This document shows positions 38,501-43,473 of a DNA stretch of 43,473 nucleotides, in pieces. The translations under genes and the position numbers were made by a program. The stretch comes from a bacterium. Lineage in GTDB: Bacteria > SZUA-182 > DTGQ01. The stretch is taken from contig JAILZY010000023.1 in the NCBI GenBank assembly GCA_023512255.1, positions 1 to 43,473 on the forward strand, read 5' to 3'. Every line of letters begins with the position of its first letter. Position 1 is the stretch's first letter. The notes under the pieces are model-generated. The model was given only the letters and a program-made list of their open reading frames with translations. It did no database searches and was not told where the DNA came from.

Positions 38501-39464
38501 GAAAGAAGCCTGCCAGAGGTGGGAGCGAGATGGCATCGTAAGCTGGGATTTTGAAAATTTGCCAAACGAGATCATCCTGAACCCGCATGATCCTGGTCCT
38601 CCTCGGCTGGCCTATCCAGGGCTAGTAGCTGCTGCGGCAAAGCCACTGCTCGATAATGACAGCGTCAGCCTTCGCCTCTTCCCTACACCCCAGGAGGCAG
38701 CCAGAGCAACCCGCATGGGCCTGCTCACCCTATATGCTATTTCATTACGGGAGGAGCTTCGGCAGCTGAAAAAAAGCTGGGAGCCTCCACCCAACTGGAA
38801 GCGGCTCTTGCAGCCTATTGGCCATCAACAGAACTTCCACGAACTGCTCTTGGTCAAGATCCTCCAGGGTATTTTCCCCGTCCAAGATGGCCGCATTCCC
38901 AGTCGACAGGAATTCTTTGACCAGGTTGAGCGAGCCAGGCGGGGCAGCCTGCTAATCAAGGGCCGGCTGATCATGAGCAAATTGCAAGATCTTCTGACCG
39001 AGTGGCAAGAGACGGTGAGTTTCATCGCTCGCTTTCGGCGTCTGGCTGCTGGCAATGCTCTGCTGAGTCAACTGCTTCAAGAGATCGAGACTGAGGAGGT
39101 TGGCGGGCTTCTCCCACCAGATTTTTTGATTCGCTATGAAATGGACCGCTTGGTTGAGATTCCCCGCTATCTGAAAGCCATTCGTCTTCGAGTCGAGAGG
39201 GCCTATGCTGCACCGCAAAAAGACCTGGTTAAAGCCAAGCAACTGGCCCCCTATCGGTTAATGCTCAAGGAGGCACTGGCTATGCTAGACAGTAGCCCAT
39301 CGCCAGATAAGGCTGAGCAGATCGAAGAATTTCGCTGGATGATCGAAGAGTTTAAGATTTCGCTATTCGCCCAGGAGGTAGGCACTGCTTATCCGATATC
39401 GGCCAAGCGGCTTGATAAAAAATGGGAGGAGATTTGCGGGGGGAAAAGCCGCCTTTTAACTTAG
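35562..39464 (+). CDS. hrpA: ATP-dependent DEAH-box RNA helicase HrpA
   Basis: A 1300-residue DEAH/RHA helicase acting on RNA, known in E. coli to rescue stalled ribosomes or process fimbrial mRNA. It has the full HrpA layout: motif I GDTGSGKTTQ from Gly63, motif II DEAH from Asp160, motif III SAT, GRRYPVEVWYRP, motif V NVAETSITVPG, motif VI QRKGRCGR, then the HA2/OB region and a long C-terminal DUF3418-type extension (DDETLFQFYAERISEPISDV onward), found mainly in proteobacterial HrpA. The basic N-terminal 45 residues are variable. The ATG at 35562 has no ribosome binding site, only A-rich sequence between it and the palindrome block. It ends just before the AT-rich small-protein/PIN pair. 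Confidence 0.93.
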   Translation: MLSEKIEKISQKPKKSSHQRRKRASLCSAQPVSITYPADLPIVAKRAEIIQAILKNQVLIITGDTGSGKTTQIPKMCLEAGRGRAGKIGCTQPRRLAAMSVARRVAEELGDVARELVGYQIRFQDRTSPKTRIKFMTDGILLAETQSDPSLFSYDTIIIDEAHERSLNIDFLLGILRQLLVKRKDLKVIITSATIDTEKFSQSFGEAPVIEVSGRRYPVEVWYRPIDHELEDAGDITYIDQAIKAVEELKRQRRQGDILIFMPTERDIRETQQRLEGRQYPNTLILPLLGRLTADEQSRVFQPVSEQKIVIATNVAETSITVPGIKYVIDTGLARISQYNARTRTQSLPIQPISRSSADQRKGRCGRTESGICIRLYSEAEYLEWPQFTPPEIKRSNLARVILQMVFLNLGNVATFPFIDPPTPSAIRDGYATLRELGALDAQNKLTPIGRMMARLPLDPRIARMLIEAKKEGAIKEVAIIAAALSIQDPRERPLEQEAKADEMHAGFREQNSDFLTLLKIWNTYHQSWEKLKTQNQMRKFCKTHFLSYNRMREWQDIHEQILTILAELGDYPLNQQPASYEAIHRSILSGLLSHVAQRIEDNPREKNLYRTSRGREVMIFPGSGQFGKAGPWIVAAELVRTSRLFARIVATIQPEWLESLAGNLCKRSYFDPHWEKDRGQVVVFERVSLYGLIIVPGRKVNYGSINPQEAHEIFIRSALVEGQVKEKFFFLEHNQRLIEQIEELEDKTRRRDMLVDDETLFQFYAERISEPISDVRSFIRWLKERGGDEFLRMKPQDLLRTTLDEEAISQFPDTLKIAGTCLPLTYRFEPGHEEDGATLHVPAHLLPRIPAQALEWLVPGLLPEKIGFLLKALPKAYRKQLIPIQQTAQRLSEQLLAIWPGGGAAKEGYQLSLSEALEQAIFKEYHISIPRSAWPESELPPHLRLRLSVEDGRGRVLGQGRDLFSLIKTVPRQQEDNQWKEACQRWERDGIVSWDFENLPNEIILNPHDPGPPRLAYPGLVAAAAKPLLDNDSVSLRLFPTPQEAARATRMGLLTLYAISLREELRQLKKSWEPPPNWKRLLQPIGHQQNFHELLLVKILQGIFPVQDGRIPSRQEFFDQVERARRGSLLIKGRLIMSKLQDLLTEWQETVSFIARFRRLAAGNALLSQLLQEIETEEVGGLLPPDFLIRYEMDRLVEIPRYLKAIRLRVERAYAAPQKDLVKAKQLAPYRLMLKEALAMLDSSPSPDKAEQIEEFRWMIEEFKISLFAQEVGTAYPISAKRLDKKWEEICGGKSRLLT

Positions 39465-39496
39465 TAATTTTTATCGAGTTAATAATTTTTATCGAG
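39465..39496 (+). repeat. 14-base direct repeat in front of the small-protein/PIN module
   Basis: TAATTTTTATCGAG occurs exactly at 39465-39478 and 39483-39496 (period 18), the first copy beginning directly after the hrpA stop codon and the second running into the GAGGAG ribosome binding site of the next gene. It may be an operator for autoregulation or a duplication at the insertion edge. Confidence 0.75.
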
Positions 39497-39505
39497 GAGT
39501 AGATA

Positions 39506-39826
39506 ATGAACAAGAAATTGATTTGGATATCATATGACTTGGGTCTTAAAGGAGATTATGAAAATCTTTACTATTGGCTAGATAAGCATAAAGCGAAAGA
39601 ATGCGGCAGTAGCGTTGCCGCCTTATTTTATGAGTATAATGATGATCTTATCAGAGAATTAACTAAAGATTTAAAGGATAATATAAATTTTAGTAAAAAT
39701 GATCGAATATATGTAATTTTTAGAAACGAAGAAAATATAATAAGAGGTAAATTTATTATTGGAAATAGAAAACCTTCTCCCTGGGCTGGATATGCTGAAA
39801 CAGAAGAAGGTGAAGATGAAGAATGA
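39506..39826 (+). CDS. Small protein with Cas2/VapD-like features, partner of the PIN protein
   Basis: A 106-residue protein, family not recognised with certainty. It begins KLIWISYDLGLKGDYENLYY: a first strand ending in an Asp, then a helix, like the YDx start of Cas2 and VapD ferredoxin-like folds. A second strand SSVAALFYEY, a helix with IRELTKDLKDNI, then NDRIYVIFRNEENIIRGKFI and a conserved-looking PSPWAGY follow; the tail is acidic. Codon use is AT-rich, unlike neighbouring hrpA. It overlaps the PIN gene by four bases and has GAGGAG seven bases upstream, so the two are co-translated. Likely roles are antitoxin to the PIN nuclease or a second component of a defence module; the Cas2-like reading is inference from pattern. 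Confidence 0.6.
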   Translation: MNKKLIWISYDLGLKGDYENLYYWLDKHKAKECGSSVAALFYEYNDDLIRELTKDLKDNINFSKNDRIYVIFRNEENIIRGKFIIGNRKPSPWAGYAETEEGEDEE

Positions 39827-40269
39827 GAATTAGTAGTAGAATTAATAAATATACACTCTTAGATTCGTGTTTTTGGATCGCTTTGTACGAGGAAAAAGAT
39901 AAAAACCATGAAACTGCGCAAGAAATTGCTGAAGATATCTTTAAGACTAATATAGTAATTCCATGGCCCACGTTGTATGAGTTTATGAATACCCGTTTTA
40001 CAAAAAGAGAGGAGAATATTACTAATTTTCAAAGAATTATTAAAAATCCCAATACATTTCTTATTGAAGATAACGACTATAGAAAGGATTCCTTGGATAT
40101 CTTTTTTAGGTTAAACTTATCGCAGAGAAAGTTAAGCTTAGTAGATATCATCATTAGAGCTATTATAGAAGACAAGAAGATAAAAATAGATACTCTGGTA
40201 ACATTTAATCCTGGTGATTTTCAAGATATCTGTAGAAAAAAAAAGGTAGAATTGTTGGACAAAGTGTAG
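39823..40269 (+). CDS. PIN-domain ribonuclease (putative toxin)
   Basis: A 148-residue PIN domain protein. Expected acidic metal ligands are present: Asp14 in LLDSCFWIALYEE, Glu53 in PTLYEFMN, Asp108 in LSLVDIIIRA, and the C-terminal FNPGDF (Asn129/Asp132) in place of the more common TxDxDF. VapC toxins of similar length cut tRNA or rRNA and are neutralised by a small partner encoded just upstream. That layout is met here, but the partner looks unlike VapB, Phd or MazE antitoxins. The gene is AT-rich like its partner, suggesting joint acquisition. The start ATG lies within the ATGA overlap. Confidence 0.8.
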   Translation: MRISSRINKYTLLDSCFWIALYEEKDKNHETAQEIAEDIFKTNIVIPWPTLYEFMNTRFTKREENITNFQRIIKNPNTFLIEDNDYRKDSLDIFFRLNLSQRKLSLVDIIIRAIIEDKKIKIDTLVTFNPGDFQDICRKKKVELLDKV

Positions 40270-40319
40270 TACAATTAGGTCAAAATTTCGTGATAAGTAG
40301 CTGGGAGCCGGAGAAAAAG

Positions 40320-40769
40320 CTACAGCATAATAGACATAGCAATCTCATCACAGTCGGGAAATTTGACGCACTTTATGCAGTCTGACCAAACTTTTTGCGG
40401 AAGTTTTGATTTGTCAATCAATTGAAACCCCACCTTTTCAAAAAATTCTTTTTTATAGGTCAAAAGAAAAACCTGTTTGATACCTAAATCCCGGCCTTCA
40501 TCAAGGCATCTTAAGACCAAAGCCTTGCCAATACCCCGCCTCTGGTAGTCAGGATGAACAGCCATGGAGCGGACCTCGGCCAGATCTTCCCAAATCACAT
40601 GAAGGGAAGCAACTCCCACGATTTGATCCTCGATCTTATAGACGAAAAATTCCCGAATCCGCTCATAAATATCGTGTAGGGACAAGGGGATAAGTAACCC
40701 TTGGACTGCGTAGAGGTTTACCAGTTGTTGAATCGCTTTTCCTTCAGTTACCTTGGGGCGAATAATCAT
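40320..40769 (-). CDS. GNAT N-acetyltransferase, ArgA-like short N-acetylglutamate synthase
   Basis: A 149-residue acetyl-CoA-dependent transferase. The acetyl-CoA loop is QRRGIGKAL, preceded by the strand WEDLAEVRSMAVHPDYQ and followed by VFLLTYKKEFFEKVGF. The C-terminal LPQKVW and CxxCxxFPDCDEIAM stretch, with four cysteines, matches the short ArgA-like family found in deltaproteobacteria and others, proposed to make N-acetylglutamate for arginine synthesis. The ATG at 40769 has AAGGAG eight bases upstream, better than a TTG at 40808. It overlaps the end of the oxidoreductase gamma-subunit gene by 26 bases and so belongs to that operon. No other arginine gene is nearby. Confidence 0.8.
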   Translation of the reverse strand: MIIRPKVTEGKAIQQLVNLYAVQGLLIPLSLHDIYERIREFFVYKIEDQIVGVASLHVIWEDLAEVRSMAVHPDYQRRGIGKALVLRCLDEGRDLGIKQVFLLTYKKEFFEKVGFQLIDKSKLPQKVWSDCIKCVKFPDCDEIAMSIML

Positions 40770-41340
40770 CGCTGAGACTCCTTTTCTTTTGGCAGTAGTC
40801 GATTCCAACTTGTAGGGCGCGAAGATTTAAATCGATAAGACTATGATCATGAGAATTCATCAGGATGAAGCGAAGGCTATCTTCGATGCTCTCTCTGGGC
40901 ACAATCCCTGTCTTGGCACACAATACCCCAAGCATGACCATATTAGCTAGCTTTGTAGATCCTAAGGCTGCCTTGGCGGTCTCAAGAGCAGGCAAAAACA
41001 CCATTTCTACATCCTGGCGAATAAATTGAGATTCGAAAGAAGACTGATTAGCCAACACCAGGCCTCCGCTGACCACTTTATGAGAATGCTTTTCCAGACT
41101 CTGGCTGCTCATGGCTATCAAAATCTCAGGTTTATTTACCACCGGAGAGCCAATATCTTCATCGGCAATAATAACTGCACAATCTGAGATTCCACCGCGC
41201 ATTTCTGCACCATAGGAGGGCATCCAGGTTACATTCTTCCCATCCAGCATACCTGCCGTAGCTAATATCTTGCCTAGAAGTAGCACTCCTTGGCCGCCAG
41301 TGCCTGAAATTAAAATTCTTTTCTCCTTACATATCTGCAT
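40744..41340 (-). CDS. 2-oxoacid:ferredoxin oxidoreductase, gamma subunit
   Basis: A 198-residue subunit of the PorG/KorC/VorA group. It begins ILISGTGGQGVLLLGKIL, the dinucleotide-fold-like motif typical of gamma subunits, and has WMPSYGAEMRGG and NKPEILIAMSSQSLEKH. It structurally completes the alpha-beta-gamma enzyme that oxidatively decarboxylates a 2-oxoacid to an acyl-CoA with ferredoxin reduction. ATG at 41340 or GTG at 41346 are the best starts; GAGGGG lies upstream of the latter. The 137-base gap to the beta subunit contains CTTAGCGAGAAAACC, like an R1 repeat end. Confidence 0.87.
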   Translation of the reverse strand: MQICKEKRILISGTGGQGVLLLGKILATAGMLDGKNVTWMPSYGAEMRGGISDCAVIIADEDIGSPVVNKPEILIAMSSQSLEKHSHKVVSGGLVLANQSSFESQFIRQDVEMVFLPALETAKAALGSTKLANMVMLGVLCAKTGIVPRESIEDSLRFILMNSHDHSLIDLNLRALQVGIDYCQKKRSLSDDYSPQGN

Positions 41341-41477
41341 CTGCACGCTTTTATTTACCCCTCTTCGATTTACTGGTTCTTTCACTAAGTACGGAATCAC
41401 TAAAATTAAAAGCTAATCTTAAGGTTTTGGCCTCAAGAGGTTATCGTTAAAGTATATTTACTTAGCGAGAAAACCAT

Positions 41478-42209
41478 TTACCCCTTATATACCCCAAGGG
41501 GAAAGGTCTTGGTCATGGTGTCCTCAATCCACTGGTTTGCTTCAATCGGGGTCATCTTCCAGTTAGTTGGACAGGCGGAGAGAACCTCCACCAGGCTAAA
41601 GCCCCGATTTTCGATCTGCATTTGAAAGGCCTTGCGAATGGCATATCGGGCTTTTCTGATATTTACCGGATTATTGACTGCCACCCGCTCGATATAGACT
41701 GGCCCATCCAAAGTAGCCAGAAGCTCGCAGACCCGCAGCGGAAAACCATCTGACCGCGGATCCCGTCCCTGGGGAGTAGTTTTGGTTATCTGTCCGCTCA
41801 AGGTCGTGGGTGCCATCTGACCTCCAGTCATCCCGTAGGTAGCGTTATTGACAAAGATAAAAGAAACATTTTCTCCCCGATTGGCCGCGTGAATGGTTTC
41901 AGCCATGCCTATTGAGGCTAAATCGCCATCCCCCTGATAGCTGAAGATGATATTTTCCGGCCTGGCCCGCTTCATACCGGTAACTGCTGCTGGAGGACGG
42001 CCATGAGCAACTTCGATCATATCGACATTGAAATAATCGGAGGCAAAGACTGCACAGCCTACTGGAGCAACGCCGATAGTTTTATCTGCAATGTCAAAAA
42101 AATCAATCGCTTCAGCAATCAGGCGATGAATTATCCCATGATGGCATCCAGGACAGTACCTCATCGGTACGTCTCTGAGCGATTGTGGTCGGGCAAAAAT
42201 CTGCCTCAT
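41478..42209 (-). CDS. 2-oxoacid:ferredoxin oxidoreductase, beta subunit (thiamine diphosphate)
   Basis: A 243-residue catalytic subunit binding thiamine diphosphate. Motifs are YCPGCHHGI at residues 18-26, VGCAVF, HGRPPAAVTGMKRA and the ThDP-Mg signature GDGDLASIG followed by NNATYGMTGGQMAPTT. The short length and lack of ferredoxin-cluster cysteines fit the KorB/VorC type. Its substrate could be 2-oxoglutarate or branched-chain 2-oxoacids; the VorB-like alpha subunit favours the latter. The ATG at 42209 has GGAGG six bases upstream and lies 36 bases after the alpha-subunit stop. Confidence 0.9.
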   Translation of the reverse strand: MRQIFARPQSLRDVPMRYCPGCHHGIIHRLIAEAIDFFDIADKTIGVAPVGCAVFASDYFNVDMIEVAHGRPPAAVTGMKRARPENIIFSYQGDGDLASIGMAETIHAANRGENVSFIFVNNATYGMTGGQMAPTTLSGQITKTTPQGRDPRSDGFPLRVCELLATLDGPVYIERVAVNNPVNIRKARYAIRKAFQMQIENRGFSLVEVLSACPTNWKMTPIEANQWIEDTMTKTFPLGVYKG

Positions 42210-42245
42210 GCTCTTCCTCCCAGCATCCTCACTGAGTTTTAAATT

Positions 42246-43343
42246 TCAAGCTTGCCCCATCAACCGAAGACAATACTGAAATATCTCCTCATGGTCAAAG
42301 ACTCCTCCTCCTGGTCGCCCGTAGAAGAAGGTCTGACAGCTTCCATTTACAGCTAGTCTTACATCCTCAATCATCTGGCCGGTATTCATTTCAACGGTCA
42401 AAACTCTGCCGATTTTGACTGCTCTGGCTGCCAGGGCTGCCGAGGGAAAGGGATACAGGCTAATGGGCCGAAAGAGGCCAAGGGCAATCCCTCGCTTTCT
42501 AGCCATATTAACGGCAGCTTTGCTAATTCTAGCCGAGCTGCCGTAAGCAACCAGAAGAAGGTTAGCATCATCGACCCAATATTCCTCATATCTAACCTCT
42601 TGAGATTGAATCTTTCGATATTTTTTGTCCAGGCGCAGATTGTGCTCTTCAAGCTCTCCCTCTCCCATATAGAGCGATTTAATCACTCTTGGTGGACGAT
42701 TTTTAGCGCCAGTCAAAGCCCAATTTTTTTCGGGCAGGTCTGAGCGAGACCTGCGGTCAGGATCGAGAACTACAGGCTCCATCATCTGGCCCAAGACCCC
42801 ATCGGCCAGAATCATCACTGGAATCCGATAATAATCCGCTAGGTCAAAAGCCGCAAAGGTAAGATCGTACATCTCCTGAACCGAAGCTGGCCCAAGGACT
42901 ATTGTCCGATAATCTCCATGCCCCCCTCCTCGGGTAGCCTGAAAATAGTCTCCCTGTGAGCCTGAGATATTCCCAAGGCCAGGGCCTCCACGACAGATAT
43001 TGACAATTACTGCTGGCAACTCTGCTCCGGCCAGATAGGAGATGCCCTCTTGCATCAGGCTAATGCCAGGACTAGAAGAAGAGGTCATGCATCGGACACC
43101 GACAGCCGCAGCTCCAAAAACCATATTGATGGCTGCCAACTCACTCTCAGCCTGAACAAAGCATCCTCCCACCTGCGGCATTCTTTTGGCCATGTGGGCT
43201 GGAATCTCATTTTGCGGCGTAATCGGATAGCCAAAGTAATAGCGACAGCCGGCCAAAATGGCTCCCTCGGCAATAGCTTTATTGCCAGCCATGAGAATTT
43301 TGTTCGATTTTTTAGGTGTGGTGATCATCGCTGCGGACGGCAT
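42246..43343 (-). CDS. vorB: 2-oxoacid:ferredoxin oxidoreductase, alpha subunit (VorB-like)
   Basis: A 365-residue pyrimidine-binding subunit. It has GNKAIAEGAILAGCRYYFGYPITPQNEIP, then AESELAAINMVFGAA, MTSSSSPGISLMQEG, CRGGPGLGNISGSQGDYFQA and GQMMEPVVL, a pattern I associate with subunits named VorB (3-methyl-2-oxobutanoate:ferredoxin oxidoreductase); KorA-type 2-oxoglutarate enzymes are close relatives. The enzyme would link branched-chain amino-acid breakdown, or acyl-CoA carboxylation in reverse, to ferredoxin. The ATG at 43343 has AAGGAG close upstream. The short delta ferredoxin subunit usually found just before vorB is not in the 130 bases upstream. Confidence 0.88.
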   Translation of the reverse strand: MPSAAMITTPKKSNKILMAGNKAIAEGAILAGCRYYFGYPITPQNEIPAHMAKRMPQVGGCFVQAESELAAINMVFGAAAVGVRCMTSSSSPGISLMQEGISYLAGAELPAVIVNICRGGPGLGNISGSQGDYFQATRGGGHGDYRTIVLGPASVQEMYDLTFAAFDLADYYRIPVMILADGVLGQMMEPVVLDPDRRSRSDLPEKNWALTGAKNRPPRVIKSLYMGEGELEEHNLRLDKKYRKIQSQEVRYEEYWVDDANLLLVAYGSSARISKAAVNMARKRGIALGLFRPISLYPFPSAALAARAVKIGRVLTVEMNTGQMIEDVRLAVNGSCQTFFYGRPGGGVFDHEEIFQYCLRLMGQA

Positions 43344-43473
43344 ATTCTCCTTAACTATCTCCTCCTTCCCTTAGTTTTTCTCCTTGCCAGTTCATTTATC
43401 GCTCTTATATATCAGACACCATAAACCCTATATCAGAACAACCATAAACCCTCGAAGGGGCTTAGCTCTTATT

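Noticed and set aside
43344-43473. Delta (ferredoxin) subunit of the 2-oxoacid oxidoreductase upstream of vorB
   Set aside because: Neither strand encodes a CxxCxxCxxxCP pattern here; the stretch contains only ribosome binding sites and AT-rich DNA with a small ATAAACCCT duplication.

Overview
The window reads as a piece of the chromosome of a diderm (Gram-negative-type), probably anaerobic bacterium. LolA implies an outer membrane with lipoproteins, MurA and UppP imply peptidoglycan, and there is a ferredoxin-linked 2-oxoacid oxidoreductase and part of a formate dehydrogenase. The order pssA-leuA-leuC-leuD-leuB-asd, the ArgA-like short acetyltransferase and the HrpA with a DUF3418-type tail all recall deltaproteobacterial (Desulfobacterota-like) genomes. 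The divergent MurA resembles forms I associate with candidate phyla. I cannot name a species. Both tRNA genes lack an encoded CCA end.

Layout. 1-1300: a small coiled-coil protein, a tRNA-Met and non-coding DNA. 1.3-4.0 kb (+): murA and ahcY, closed by a strong terminator shared with the convergent (-) group aroK-like, ACT-domain gene and DUF711 gene (4.1-6.4 kb). 6.6-13.1 kb (+): a promoter followed by pssA and the leucine pathway leuA, leuC, leuD, leuB, then asd. 13.6-17.6 kb (+): formate dehydrogenase beta and gamma subunits without a catalytic subunit, then a thioredoxin, CcdA and a TlpA/ResA-like lipoprotein. Here the gaps between genes are packed with repeats. 17.8-19.4 kb (-): tRNA-Arg and a secreted proline-rich protein. 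19.8-20.7 kb (+): signal peptidase I with an extra membrane domain. 21.0-28.6 kb (-): pyrE, htpX, fmt, def, lolA, ftsK, uppP, a housekeeping envelope and translation cluster. 28.9-35.4 kb (+): a three-gene exporter of an HlyD adaptor, an ABC protein with an intact C39 peptidase domain, and a second ABC protein with a divergent N-terminal domain. 35.6-39.5 kb (+): hrpA. 39.5-40.3 kb (+): an AT-rich two-gene module of a small protein resembling the Cas2/VapD fold and a PIN nuclease. 40.3-43.3 kb (-): VorB-type 2-oxoacid:ferredoxin oxidoreductase alpha, beta and gamma with an ArgA-like acetyltransferase.

Four things deserve most attention. First is the small-protein/PIN pair, which looks like a recently acquired toxin-antitoxin or defence module of unclear type. 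Second is the exporter, a predicted heterodimer of one active and one degenerate peptidase-like half with no precursor peptide in sight. Third is a run of three long perfect palindromes between that exporter and hrpA. Fourth is an unusual repeat load between genes: two MITE-like families in several copies, plus short adjacent direct duplications in at least ten gaps. No CRISPR array, transposase, integrase or rRNA was found.
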